This document shows, piece after piece, positions 21,617 to 34,963 of a stretch of DNA of 64,000 nucleotides. Position 1 is the first letter of the stretch. Each line of letters opens with the position of its first letter. The DNA is from Ulva prolifera. Its lineage: Eukaryota; Chlorophyta; Ulvophyceae; Ulvales; Ulvaceae. The notes below the pieces were generated by a model. That model saw nothing but the letters and a program-made list of their open reading frames with translations, did no database searches and was not told where the DNA came from. The translations under genes and the position numbers were made by a program. The DNA is taken from assembly GCA_023078555.1 (NCBI GenBank), contig CM041201.1:6021172-6085171 (forward strand). Direction: 5' to 3'.

Positions 21617-23121
21617 GAAGTGCTTGAAGTGGGAGAGGAGGTCATTTCCGAGTGCAATGATTTGCTCTACGAGCCCCACAAGTGATGATCACACGATTGA
21701 CAAAACATTCAGACTTCCATAAGCAACAGAGGCTACAGGCTCGGACTAATACATTTGCGGGCATAACGGGCCATGGCTGGCGTAAGATGGTAGTGGTGCT
21801 AGTGGCGCGGATGATGTGGCTGCAGCTCTGGCTCCTCGAGAGGAGACCAAGACATGCTTCTTCTGCAAGGAAAAGGGCACCTCCGAGCCAGCTACCCGCA
21901 GCGCAAGGAGGCGGCAGCCAAGGTCGTTTGTGCTGCCAAAATTCCTTCTGAATATCACATTGCATGCGTACATGCCCCGGAATTTCTATATTGATAGTGG
22001 CTCGATCATCTAGATTGTGGGTAACAAAAAGAGTGGTTGTCGAGTATGTTCCTTGATTGCCAAGCCCGCGGGGTCTGGCACAATACCCATTTTGGGGCGG
22101 GGTACCATAGTTGTGAACGTGACCACGCGTGGGCACCAAGTCGATCATCTAGTGCTTGGTGGTCCCTAGCCCGTATGGCCCTGCCTGTGCACGGGTCCAA
22201 GCATCTTTGGATCTTGGGATCCATGGTGTCTACGATGTACCCTGTCTGTACAACATAATGTCAACTAGTGTGATGCGTGACGAGCATATATGTACATGGT
22301 CACGCTTTTGTCTGTGATATATGTGCCCGGGTTTGCGGACATGGCTCTTGGTGTTGAGGATGCGTCCAAATACCATGAGTTGGGATGTCAGTGGCAATCG
22401 TGTGGTTGCTTTCAAGTTGGGTGCGAAGGAAAGCCTCTTGTAGAAGGTTGCCCTGTGAATTGAGGTGTGGGTTGCTCCAAGTAGGGATTCCCGAGTTTTG
22501 TTGTGGGGGAGCAGCGGCAATGATGTCATGTGGCTGCTACGGCAGAGGAAATGGCAGGACATTGCGATGACCGATAATAGCTCGATAGTTTAAAACATCT
22601 TGCAAGGACATCATCCCATACCCGAATTACTTCAGGGAGACCCACCGTTTGGGGGGGGGGGGGGGGGGGGGGGGGGTCAGAATTGCTGTGGTGCGGTATG
22701 TGATGTGCACTTAGGATCAGATCGCCCATCATGTATGCAAGTATGATGTGTCCGCTATAGTGGACCAGCGGCCACCTGAGCAGCTTGCGGAATCTCATGT
22801 TGCGGAGCCTCCGCGTCGCGCAACCTCTCGAAAGCTACCATCTTGGGATGGCCAAGCATGCCAAGCAGCGCTTGCGATTGCGGGCAGATACCCACCTTGA
22901 CATTGACATCCCTCGGCGGAGGATTGGTCGAAGTAGCTACGGGTTACCATATCCAAACCGCAACCACTGAGTTTGTGGTGACCCGGGATGTACGCATCTA
23001 GGATCTCGGGCCCGAGGCCACGCATGTCGTCCCACAATCTGCGTCAACTTCTTCTGATGACTTGATGGATAACAACGGAGGTCCGGGAAACTACTCAGAC
23101 GTGGATATGGACTATACCAAT
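21617..23121 (+). pseudogene. Degenerate copia D, gag to spacer (left part)
   Basis: Starts inside gag (VLEVGEEV), then VMITRLTKHSDFHKQQRLQA and a relic knuckle (CFFCKEKGTSEP). Protease is relic (NFYIDSGSII). The integrase core is deleted or unreadable. It resumes with the spacer around a G26 run (22651-22676) and ends MDYTN at the CCAAT target site of the minus-strand copia. It continues at 29697. Heavily frameshifted. Confidence 0.7.
22651..22676 (+). repeat. G26 run inside degenerate copia D
   Basis: Sits where intact relatives encode DVPGGRVVVVRQIM with a short CCTGGGGGTAGGG. The run therefore appears to be an expansion of a 5-G seed in retrotransposon coding DNA. Confidence 0.75.
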
Positions 23122-23468
23122 TGTCAGAAAAGCTATCTTATGTGCAGGGCGGACGCGCAGTCCTCGTTCAAGTCAGGTCAGGACAGCCAGCATCTCATAC
23201 CTTCTGCGCACAGAGGTAGAACCGAGAGATGCTTGGGAAGAGTGCTAATACCGTGAAACAGTAAAGAGAATGGTTACAGATCATAGTGTGCACATCCTTA
23301 TATGCACACTGAACACTCAAGGTCACGGCGGGAAACCCTCGCGGGATCTCTCTCACTACATCGAGACAATCTCGGCTGGCGGCTTACCCCTGCACTGGAT
23401 CCGCGGATCGTCCGTGCATGGGTGCACCTGTCACCACACTGCTGCCCGCAGGCTCATGCATTGTGACA
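23122..23468 (-). mobile_element. 3' LTR of copia element 3
   Basis: 347 bp on the minus strand (TGTCACAATGCATGAGCC to TTTTCTGACA). Target duplication CCAAT at 23117-23121, matching 29697-29701. One base difference from the 5' LTR as read by eye. Confidence 0.88.
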
Positions 23469-23485
23469 CTCCCCCATAAACCCTG

Positions 23486-26400
23486 CTACGTCTCCACTAG
23501 CTGGAGTTTATTACGAACTTCCAACAAAGCAGGTCCGGGCAGCACTTTAGTAAACACATCTGCTAACTGATCAACAGTGCCGACCCATGCTACCTTAAGT
23601 TCATCCATCTGGACATATTCCCGCACTCGCAAGTGCCGCACACGAATGTGCTTGGATCTGTCAGTGGACACAGCATTCACAGCCAAGATATTGGCACTCT
23701 TATTGTCACCCCACAGAGTTGGCTTATGTGGGAAGAGTTTCAAATCGAGAAGCAACTGCTTCACCCACATCAACTCGTTAGCTGTTGCACTCATCGCGAT
23801 GAGCTCAGCCTCTGTTGTATCCCCAGCCACTATACTCTGCTTCTTCGAACGCCAGAGAACACAGTTCCCATGCACCCGAATAACCATACCAGACACGCTT
23901 TTCAGATCAGCAGAGTTCGCAAAATCTGCGTCTGAATAAGCCTCTAACAAACACCCGTGTCCCTCAGAGCCTATAAACTTTATTCCTAAATTCTTTGTGG
24001 ACTGCAGGTATCTCAGAACATGTTGCACGGCAGACCAATGTTCCTTTAGACTACTAGACATGTGCCGGGCCAGGGCATGTGCCACATAGCTCAGGTCAGG
24101 TCGTGTCACTCCTGCAATATACTGGATGCTTCCTACAGCACTCATGAATCTGGAATGCTCAGCAGCACTGGCTTTCTCCAGGTCAGGATGCTCTTTCGCA
24201 CTCCTTAGTTGTTGCCGCGGCACTAAGGGAGTGGGAGATTTACGACAGTCAGACATACTGTACTTTTCAAGTAAGTTTCGAATTTTGTTTCGTTGTGTCA
24301 TGGTGATTGTTTTGGCCTTGCGATCACGCATGATCTCTGTGCCAAGTGCCCATGCAAGTTCACCTAAGTCTCTGCCCTCAAATTTTGTGAGAATGATGTC
24401 GACAAGTTCTTGTAACCCCGCAGAGCTACTAAAAATGAACAAGTCATCGACCCATAAGAAAATAAAACAGCGACCAGATGTTCTGACATACAGTCCGGGA
24501 TCACTTTGTGCGCACACAAATCCCATCTCAGCTAAGACCTTGATTAAAGCTTTATGCCACTCGCGAGCAGCTTGCTTTAGGCCATACAGGGTTTTATGCA
24601 ATCTCCAGACACGTGCTCTCCCGTCAGTGAAGAACGGGGGCTGTTCAACGAACACTTCTTCTTCTAGCTCACCATTCAGAAAAGCGCACTGAATGTCTAT
24701 GTGTCTAATCTCTAAGTCTTCCTGAGCAGCAACTGACAGCAACACACGCAGTGTCGCATAACTACCGACAGGAGACCAAGTCTCAAAAAAGTCTATACCT
24801 TCTACCTGAGAAAAACCACGAGCTACATATCGTGCCTTATACCGCTGAACCTCGCCAGCAGGCCCACGCTTGATCTTGAGCACCCATTTGCCCGAGATAG
24901 CCCGTTTGCCCGCAGGCAGATAGCACAACCCGAAGGTTCCGTGCTCACCCAGTGCATCCACCTCCTCCTGCATGGCACGCAGCCATGCATCCCTGTCAGC
25001 ACTCGCAAGCGCTTCCTTCAAAGAAGGCATATCAGGGTCGGAGGCCTTCTGCTTCCTGGCGGCAGCTGCTCTGCGCGAGCCACGACGCTGAGCATTCTGC
25101 TGCTCACCAGACTCCACATGCTGAGGCTTCAGGCCTGCACAGGACACTCCATAGTCAGCCGCGGCTGATGTGTCCTGATCGCAAGGTGAAGCATCAATAG
25201 CAGCTACAACTGTTTCACTACTAGCAATGTCAGAGCCCGCAGGCTCATGCATTTGTACAGCTGCTACATCCGCAGCCAATGGAACAAGGCGTCTGCGTAC
25301 AAGAGGATTGATTTTAATACGAGGTAAGGCAGCTGGAATGGCCCTCACCTCGTCAGGCAAATCAACCCCAACCGCGGCTGAGGGGTCCGGATCCTCTCCC
25401 CCTAATTCGGACCCGGTCTCCACCTCATCTGGCTCATCCTCCCAGAAGGGCCTCGGCGCCTCAGCTCCTCGCAAGGGCTGAGCAACTGCCCCCGCGCCAG
25501 ATGCTGAGGCCGCTGCCGAATTACTCCCAGAGCGGACCCGCTGAGCCTCCAGATTCTGATGAGCCGCAGCTCTTTCATCATCTGAGACTGTGTAGTCCAT
25601 GCGCTGTTCGTCATCGTCGTCATAGATGCCAGGGCTGTCATCATCGGACGGATCCTCCATGTCGTCGTCAGACGCACTGACAGACATTTCGATGGGGAAC
25701 GCAACTTCTACACCAGGGTCGTGCAACACAGCATTGCGCGTGACAACATACCGCGCAGTGCGAGAGGGCGTGGCGACAGGATGATGCACTTCGCCGTGAA
25801 CACGAGGGGGAGCAGGGACGGCAGGGTGAGCAGCAGCTCTGGACATTGCACGCGTGCGATGCAAAGCTGCTCTGGCTATTTCCGGCGTTGCCCTAGCAGG
25901 GTCACGTCGGATAATCTCCGCAGAGGAGCCAGCTCCAAATCGTGGAGAGTACGCAGTAGGATCAGGGTCAGGGTTGTCCTGCCGGAATGTCATTTCCATG
26001 ACAGGGACCCTACCATGACCAGGGGGGGTGTGAAGCTGGTCACGCAGACGGCGCAACACTCCCCCATCATACGTGTGCTCTGCCGCGAAAGGAGGGACAT
26101 CAGCGTCAGTCACACGCTCACCCTCATCGTCCCGCTCGAAAGCAACCGTATAGGAGTTCGCAAACTCCTTAGGTTCCCTCTTGTCCACAACGGCGGACGC
26201 ATCGTACTTACGTACGTGCCGGATCATCTGATCCGCAGTGCACATCACCTGACGCACAACAAAAGCCCTACCCCCAGGAACGTCCTAGGCGTACACACGC
26301 TGCATGCTGGGGCCTAACCCAGCCCCGACCCTGTATGCAGGCACACCCCGGGGGGACAACTTCCGCAGCTTGTCATCCCTAGGGTATGCATACACTTCAA

Positions 26401-29043
26401 CCCCCCATGGACGCTGCTGCCGCAGCAGATCTTGGAACACCTCAACGGAGGTGTCTCTGAAAAAGGCCATATAAGGAATGATATCCTTGTCACAAGACCG
26501 CACTAGAAACTCATCTAATTCTGTTGTCGCGAGCAATTTGTACTTGCGCTTCTCCTCATCCCTCAACTTATCGCGCTCGGCCTTTTTCATGCGCTTACCT
26601 TTCCCCAGGCTCTTCTCAGCTTCGTCAACATCCGCAGATGCGTTGACAGCATGCTGAGCTTTCAAGCCCTTGAGGATGCTCGCCAGTTTGTCATGGTACA
26701 ATGCCGACGACGGCGTGAGATTGTGACCATGGACAACGCTGGCGAGGCATTCTATCCACAGGAACAGAGGCAGGCCGCTCGCGAGCAGCACAGCACGGAG
26801 TGATTCAAAGGCCACTCCGATCCTCCTCTCGATCATGCCATTACAGCGATGAGCGGCTGTGGGGGTCAAGCGGTGAGTGATGCCACGACGCTGGAGGTAG
26901 AGCTTTAAGGCCGCGACCATAAACTCTCCCCCTTTGTCGGTGTGTAGGATGCGCACACCCGGTTCACCTGGCTTCACCACATTCACCCGAATGCGTTCGA
27001 TAATATAAGAGATCATGGCCGCAGCCTCACTCTTTTGCGCAGACCTACCACGAAAGTGTAACGGGTAAAGGCACACATCACAAACAAAACATATTTCACA
27101 CCACCAATTCCTACCGGAGAGACAGGACCAGCTAAATCGGCGTGCAGTTGCTCACCAGGCCACTTGGCCTGGCCCATGAGCTCACGATCATTGGCAGAAA
27201 ACTTGCCCGCAGGAACTTTGCCAATTCTGCAGCCGTGACACCGATTCCCTAGTGGCTCGGAATCGACATCCAAATTCAAATGACCATAAAATTCACTGTT
27301 AGATTGCATGCGCTTCAGGACCCAATTTGACTGGTGAAAAGACAAGTGTGCTAGAAAAGCAGGTTCCAGCAAGTATGCATCATGCGGGACCTCAGCTCCC
27401 CCAGCATTGGGTCGCTGCAGGTCAATGGCCGCGACCGCCACATGATGCCACTGCTGTTGATCCTCTACGACCGAGGTCGGACTGCTCTGGTTAGACCAGA
27501 CTACCCCCCTATTGACAGGCGCACCGACGAGAATAGGTTTGGTCTCTACTGCCATTTTAAACGCAAAGACAGGGTGACCATCCACATCTAGTTCCTGATA
27601 TTTGGCATCGTCCTCTACGTCGGTGGCCATATCGCCTAAACCAGGGACATACAACACATTCCTACGCGTGTCTAAGAACATCTGCTCGTGTCTAAGACCC
27701 ATCGTGCTGAGCAGGTTGTACGGACATTCAGGAGCATAGTATACACCAGGAATTTCCACATCCAGTGGATGCATGTTCCCATGCTTGTCCACATAAGTAC
27801 CCAGGTTTACCTGAATGGTTCCCCTGCCCATGATAGAAAGCTGCCCTGGTCCCGCGAGATTGGCAACTTTCTGACATGGGCCGTACTCAGTGAACATTTC
27901 CCGATTTCCTACTATATGCATGTCCGACCCACTATCAACAATGATGTTCCACGGCATGGACGCGTCCGGCTGTGGATACTTGGCAGGCATTTCAATAGTG
28001 CAAACATCTCTGGCCGCAGCCTGTTTGCGTTGGGGGCAGTTCGCACGCAAATGTCCCTTCTTCTTGCAGAAGAAACAGGTCCTGGTCTCCTCGCGAGGAG
28101 CCTGGCCAGCTGCGAGAGCAGCGACCACAGGGCCGTCACCACGGTGCTGCTTGCGCCAGCCATGGCCTGGTTTGCCCGCGGGCGCCCCAGACCTAGCCTG
28201 CAGCGACCGCTGTTGTTTGAGCAAATCAGCATGCTCAGTTAAACGCGATATTATCACATGAGGGGAGGAGTGTTGAACTTCGCCGCGCACGGCGTTGAAC
28301 TCCTCCCCCACCTCTAACAGTTTCAATCGAAGCCATCGCTGGCCCACATCGGCACCTAGTGCCTCCAGTTGAGTGTAAACACTCATCACATCACCACAAT
28401 ATGTCGCAACATCTTTATTGTTTTGTGACAAAGAATTAAACCGACTCCACAGTCTGTGGATTTCGGCTTCAGTGCTAGGTCTGTACTTGGCAGTCAAGTA
28501 AGACCATGCTTCACACAAGTGCGACATGCGATAGACAGTCGTCCTATCCGCGTCAGGCAAAGACATTAGGACCTGTGTCCTCGCCCTAGCATGAACACGA
28601 TGTTCGTCCGCAGACGGTGCGTGCTGCAACAAATGATCTAACTCGAATTGACCTAACCACAAAAAGACTTTCTGTTCGTACGCAACGAAACTTTCAGTCT
28701 TGTAATTCCACTCAGGCAATTTCCCTTTAGTCAAATCAGGTTCGCTACGTCCCCGAGATGCGCGCAGCGCCTCGGTCAACGTTTCGAGTGATATGAGTGA
28801 CTCAGTGTGACCAGGATCGTTCACAACATGAGAGGAAAAAGGCACCTGCTGACTGCTCTGCCCAGTGTGGGAAGAGGGTCGAGGCCGGACAATTCGGCCG
28901 CCCCGGAGCAACATACCCGCAGGCTGTTCTCCGTCAGGGAGCTGCTGGTCAGCGTCCCTGTCGACGAGAGGCTTCTGGTCAGCATCGTCACGCCTCTCCT
29001 CGCGAGGAGAGTTGGCGTTGGAGTTGGCGTTCGAGAGAGACAT
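23486..29043 (-). pseudogene. Copia element 3: full-length gag-pol with two lesions
   Basis: Start ATG at 29043 (MSLSNANSNANSPREE), stop at 23486. Gag, knuckle CFFCKKKGHLRANC, protease DSGSDMHIV, integrase with HTDKGGEF and NGMIERR, an acidic spacer, RT (FETWSPVGSY, LWVDDLFIF) and RNase H (YSDADFANS, TTEAELIA, GDNKSANI) are all present in order. Lesions: a one-base deletion at about 27031-27036 (GLRKM becomes GLRKR) shifts the frame, and CAG is TAG at 26285-26287 in the integrase tail. Elsewhere three long frames remain open (29043-27013, 27076-26285, 26257-23486). A recent insertion, probably unable to make its own RT. Confidence 0.9.
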
Positions 29044-29349
29044 CCTGCATCAGGACAGATGGTTGTTTGTCGCGCGCAGCAACTAACCAGTGGGATTGCT
29101 CGCAAGCGAACAGGTTGAGAGAACAAGCGAACGCGTTCGCTTTTCTCAGCGCTGATCATTAAAACAAGCTTCTCGAATTGTGTCTAACAACAATATACTA
29201 CGAGAGAGCTAAATGATGCCTGCGCTTTTGACCGCAGTCTGAGCGCCGGCAGAACAGTGGAATGCCCGCCGTGTCTGCGCACAGACATTGGCCGACGGCT
29301 TTCCTGAATAAGACCATAAACAGACATAACGCTAACATCACCGATACCT

Positions 29350-29696
29350 TGTCAGAAAAGCTATCTTATGTGCAGGGCGGACGCGCAGTCCTCGTTCAAG
29401 TCAGGTCAGGACAGCCAGCATCTCATACCTTCTGCGCACAGAGGTAGAACCGAGAGATGCTTGGGAAGAGTGCTAATACCGTGAAACAGTAAAGAGAATG
29501 GTTACAGATCATAGTGTGCACATCCTTATATGCACACTGAACACTCAAGGTCACAGCGGGAAACCCTCGCGGGATCTCTCTCACTACATCGAGACAATCT
29601 CGGCTGGCGGCTTACCCCTGCACTGGATCCGCGGATCGTCCGTGCATGGGTGCACCTGTCACCACACTGCTGCCCGCAGGCTCATGCATTGTGACA
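29350..29696 (-). mobile_element. 5' LTR of copia element 3
   Basis: 347 bp, minus orientation. Adjacent primer-binding site reads AGGTATCGGTGATG on the minus strand, one base off the family's TGGTATCGGTG. Target duplication CCAAT at 29697-29701. Confidence 0.88.
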
Positions 29697-30655
29697 CCAA
29701 TAGTGACAATGAGGCGGTTGTGGCCCAACAGTATCGTGAGGCTCAATGGGTTTGCTCCGGGAGCAATTTTGCCACGGCCTCATCATCTGACGCGGCAGCA
29801 TCAACTAAGCCCCTACGAGGGGCTGAGGGGCAGAGGAATTCTTGGGATGAGCTAACGAGACTCGAAAGGAGTCTGAGTCCGAGTTAGGGGGAGAGTTCTT
29901 AGCAAACCCCTCTGCCGCGACAGGGACCGACCCTCCCAAAGAGGTCAGAGGTATTCCAGCTGCTTTGCCTGTATTGAGTTTCAATCCGCTTGTGTGCAAG
30001 CACCTTGTGCCTTTGGATGTGGATTTTCTTGTTGCACAAGGACTGCTGGTTCTGATGTGAGTAGCGATATCGGTGTAGCTGACATCAAGTCTCCCGGCAA
30101 CAATCACAACACTTCAGCCGCGGCTGATTGTGGAGTATCAGGGTTAAGCATCAACATGGAGAGCTTGGGGAGCAGCGTAGTCATCAGCGTCGTGGGTCTC
30201 GTTGAGCAAATGCCGCTAGGAAGCAAAAGGTGTCATGACTTCCGTCGAAAACTAGTTCAAAGCTAGTCAAAGCACTCAATTGTGCAACGAGAGCTGCTCG
30301 CACCTCTAACAAACACGCAGTTTGTTACAAAATGCCTTGGACCGTGATATGCCTTCGATGAATAAGGGAACTGCGGGTCAGGACAGGGATGCTTGGATGC
30401 GTGCCATGCATGAAGAGGTGGATGCACTGGGTGAGCACGCACCCTTCAGGTTGTGCAATTTGCTTGCGGGCAAGAAAGCGATCTCGGGCAAGTGGGTGCA
30501 AAATCAAGCGATGGGTGAAGGATTCGTTACGAAGCACCGTACGTACCTGATGGTGTTTCTCATGTAGAAGGTGTATATTACTTTGAAACTTGGTCCCCTG
30601 CCGGTGGTTATGCAAAATTGCGTACGCTGCCATCTATTGCTGCTTGCACGAACTG
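29697..30655 (+). pseudogene. Degenerate copia D, right part (spacer and start of RT)
   Basis: Resumes in the same protein segment left at 23121: SDNEAVVAQQYREAQWVCSG, then PLRGAEGQRNSW. A 99-bp mini-element interrupts it at 30231. After that comes DRDAWMRAMHEEVDALGEHA and the RT start VEGVYYFETWSPAGGYAKLR, and the homology ends near 30655. The rest of RT and RNase H are absent. Confidence 0.72.
30231..30329. mobile_element. 99-bp TG..CA mini-element, copy 2
   Basis: TGTCATGACTTCCGTCG to GTTTGTTACA. It lies inside copia D coding sequence: the intact copia has AAGCAGAAGCCTTCCGACC at the site with no such insert, so this is a genuine insertion. Flanks AAAGG and AAATG match 4 of 5. Confidence 0.62.
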
Positions 30656-32430
30656 TACACGCCGTTTCTGCCAAATTGTCTCGTGTATGATTTGAGGTCA
30701 CCGCAAGTGCATCACGGCTATAGCGTACCGCTTGCGTTGTGGGGGCTATCGATGCAATCGGTAGTATGCCTGGTGCACCGCCGCAAAGTTGCAATTAGGA
30801 ACCAAGCCTAGGTCACGATGCACCCGACCAGCCAAGTGAGATGCATGATGTTGAATCTCGGAAACCTGTGAAGGACCTAATCTGTGAATTTTGTTGTTCA
30901 TGACTCAACTGATTTCTTCTCTTTATTTCTTGTTCAATGTGAAGTGACTTCAGGCAGGGCAGTTGCGGCCCGGCGTTTGTAAGATGGGGGTGGGGGTTGT
31001 TTCCCTGTTTAGGTGAAGTCTGGTGATGGTTAGACATACTACTGCCTCGATAACCATGCGTTATGATGAGTCGAGGCTCACATGTCACCAGTTGCAGAGG
31101 CTGACATGTCAGACGTCGACCTACGGAGGACAGTTGCCTACCGATACAACGGGAGTTGTGCATTGAGTGTTGAACGTAGTGGATTAGCGCTATGATTACT
31201 GTGTCACAATAAAAGATATTGTACACTGTCAGACTTCGGACAGTTTGTAAACACAAGATGATAGTATCGATCCTCTTCAACAATCACACTCAGCATGCAC
31301 ATGATCAACTTTGCACAGGCAATTCTTTGTTTCTCGGTGGTGATACGCCAATAGAGCAACACAGCCGGCACGCGGCGGCCACACTACAGTGCTACAAAAA
31401 AAAATGTCATACAAGTATCCGTGGAGTTCAACTCCGACATGCATGCCATAGTCCTTTATGCCTCGTCAGCGTATCGAATTCAACATGTTATAGTTTGAAC
31501 GTGGACCCAATAATGAGTTCGGAATGCATGATGTAGGTATACTGTTGTGGCATGGTCGTGTAACAAAGGTTGGGCACATTGTTATGTTCGGCTGCGTTGC
31601 GCCATCCGCTTGTGGCATGCCGCCACTGCCGCGCGTGAATATTGCACGTACCGAACGAAGCGGACCAGTTAATCACGCACACTCCATGCACCACGTATAC
31701 ACAGATTCCAAGAGCAACAAATGTGCCACATTCTGTCAGAAATTGAACGCTGGTACCCATCACCAATGGGGGTTTTAACGTCATGGGTGCATCGCCACAT
31801 GGGCCTATCGCAGAGATTCGGGGGCTCCCGCATGGGACTTTTCACTTTTAAAATTCTCAACGGACCACCATAAGGGACTACAACAGCCATGTGTCGTGTA
31901 TGTGAGGGACCAGCATTGTTTGCAATGTGCAAAATCGCACATGTTCTGCAATTTTGTTCAACCGTATGGCTGAAGTACAGTTCCTATCGCTGTGCCATGC
32001 GAATCCCATAGTGTTCACATCGCTAACATCAGGGGATGCTAATGCGTCAGCATTTGCAAAAGAATCATAGTCATGGCAAGCTTGTTTTGACAGACTGTGC
32101 CTAACGCTCATTGGCTCAGGTGAAAATGATGTGCACATTGGCAGGTAGTGCACCAGCTAGTCATGATGATGTTTCACCTCATGAACACCTCACCTGCTGA
32201 TCGCGGAGGTTCATGTTGCCCCACACAAGAGTATGCACAGTATGTGCCTTTGAAGTTCTCCTGAAGGCATCAAATTGGGCAACACAGAAATATCCCAGCA
32301 GAATTACAATCTCATAGGGGGTCGCGCACTGAATGTACAACTATATCACAAAGCACCAGTGTTCTTCAGGCCCAGAATGATACCACAGCCAATGACATGA
32401 CCAAAAGTTCCCAGGGCAAGACAGTCAACC
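30656..32430. other. No gene recognised
   Basis: Frames up to about 150 codons on either strand (minus 31283-30813) but no motif or homology recognised. No repeats shared with the rest of the window noticed. Confidence 0.3.
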
Positions 32431-34740
32431 ACAGTGAATCCTGCAGGCAATATGTCATTCAGGATAGATTTACAACACATAGTTCAACTTGCGGACATCA
32501 CACAGAATCGAAAAGCACACGCACCGGCTGGGTCGGCAGATTTGATGCCACTGTCCACTTCAGAGAGCTTGAGACCAGCAGATGCAGACTTATTAACCGT
32601 AGGTGCCAGACCAAAGCGACCAGCCACTAAGCAGGCTGTTGTGGACGCAACCATGATCTGCAGCGTTTACATGGCTCAGTCCACTTGCACCAAAACTGGT
32701 GTTGTGCAAGGCTCACAGACAAAACATTCGGAACAAAACGACTTGAGGATTTGATTGATCTGCTTGGAAGGGAAATCTGTATGCTGTGGCACCGGTGGAT
32801 GCGTATGCTTGCGTGTGCCCTGTCCCACTTCACTGTAACAATTGTGATCACAGCTGCGTGCCTGATCCTACCGAACAAGTCATATCTTCTGGATGAAGCA
32901 TGCACGTACTAGTATACTCTCGGAAGAAGCTACAAATATGCTGGCTGACAGAGAGCCGGATCGTGGGCCGGATCGTGAGCCGGATCGTGGGCATGGCCAG
33001 GCTCGCACCAGGTTGTTTGCGGAACCGATGAAAGCGGCTTTTGGGGCTGGCGCAACAATGCGACGCCCGGACACGACACGGGGAGACGCCTGCAAGGAAC
33101 ATTTCAGAATCAGTTGCTTATTGGACGCAGAAAGAGTTCCATTCTTCATCACCCAAGCAGCAACGCCCGGGGAACAGCGATCCGATTCACCCAGATTCGG
33201 AGAGGTCCCTGACAGTGGCTGTCAACCAACAGCTCAACGCCCCGCAAATGGAAGTCGCACCATTAGACAGATACAACATAATTCAGTTTGCAGTTGAGGT
33301 CAAGAGCATGCAGAACCCGTGCGATCAACGCACGTTGGAGTCGAAATCAGGGTGCGTGACAACGCAGGAGAGTCTGCGCAACAACGGGCAAAATGAATGC
33401 AGCAACAGAGTTTCAGCTGCTACTACAGCGCAGCTTACCTTGATCAACTGCGCCCCAGAAAATGCCTTCATTTGAGATGCCATGTTGTGTGCCAGTCAGA
33501 AAAAGATGTAGATCACTAACAGGCCTGGATTTCGATGACCTATCGGAACTGGTCAAGATTTGCGTGCCATAGTCAATATATCTACATGAATATCCATGTC
33601 AACGCTGCAAAGCGCGGATCGTACAGCCTCGCAATCCCTCCTGCGCGCAGGGGGACTTGAATGCATGCCGCACGTGGTCGAAGTTGGCCGCGTATCATGC
33701 CAGTCAACACTGCATCGCGATGCAAAGGTCATGGGCGATAACGCTGCACTGATATACAACACTTTAGGGAGTGGTTCCGCATCGCACCAAAGAAGACTTG
33801 GCGGGAAAGGTGCAGCGTGCAGTGCCATAGAAGTGTCAAACCTCGGCATCGCAAATTTCCCGGCGAGCCATGATCGGATCCCAATGTTGTTGCAGGCATG
33901 GCTACACGTGCACGGCCCGGAGGTATGAAACTGAAAGCCCAACGTACAATGGCGCGGACGGTCCGGTGAAGCAGACTTTAACGTCTCGAGGAGGCGTAGA
34001 ACGTGGACGTGGAGGTGGTCGTGCTGCAGCTGGACCTGATTATAGGACCAACGTCCAGCGGTCAACCATCTGCTAACGGGGCCTCTGGCTAAACATAGCA
34101 TTGTAGAAACTATTGAGGGCAGAGGCTATTGCACCAAGCAGCACGGACGATCCGTGTATGTGTGCATCTGAGGGCGACACATTGCAGTGCACGTCGAGCA
34201 TCGTGGATGGCGTGCTGCAACAGCTGGAGCCTACACGTTGCTTGGACAGGGCACATGATTCCGTATTGCGGATTGAGTGCCCTGGAAACAAACATGTTCG
34301 AGATGCCATGCCTGTCGCTGAGGCGCTTGCCAGATTTCACATCAACGACAACCACAAGTTTGAACATGATGCTTTCAGCGGTGACATGTCGTAGAAGCGG
34401 CGGGGGCATGGAGATTGCAGCGCCACCGGGCTGGTGCGGAGTCACGCACTTGAGAGACCTCGAAGAGCACTTGAGAGACCTCGAAGAGCTCGTAGTGGGT
34501 GATGTTTTGTGTGTAGAGGAAGCGGGGTCATACGTTAAGTCTTGATTGGCCTGCCAATTTGCACCATTGGTAGGCCGGGCCAACCATCAGGGGATCCGCA
34601 GCCGTGCACAAGAGAATGGGCACAAGCATTGTCAAAGAAGGGCTGCGGATGGCAAAGAATCTGGACTCTGAGGCAGACCGCACACGACCCATGTGTATAG
34701 TTAGGGGGTTTCATCACAAACACTTGGCTCTCCGTCCGGT
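32431..34740. other. Unassigned region, possible coding exons on plus strand
   Basis: Plus-strand frames at 32434-32754, 32893-33297, 33041-33475, 34113-34394 and 34129-34545 have protein-like composition but nothing I recognise. Local tandem repeats: a 12-bp GCCGGATCGTGG unit at about 32951-32990, and ACTTGAGAGACCTCGAAGAGC in two copies at 34449-34490 (encoding LRDLEEH / LRDLEEL). Could be exons of a host gene; no intron model could be justified. Confidence 0.3.
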
Positions 34741-34963
34741 AGATGTTAGCACAGATAACGTGGATGCTTAGGTGCTACAAACTCTCATGCGTGGAGTCAA
34801 TTGCTAATGGGACTTCCGAGGAACACACCACTATTAACAACATTGAAGGCAGGCAGCCTGCGACGAGCACCATAATACTGCACCGTCTGTTATGTTGGGT
34901 ACGTCAACTTAGGTTGGCATCGACGCGCGTGCGGAGGACGGATGGGAGTCCGACGCCGTCTCC

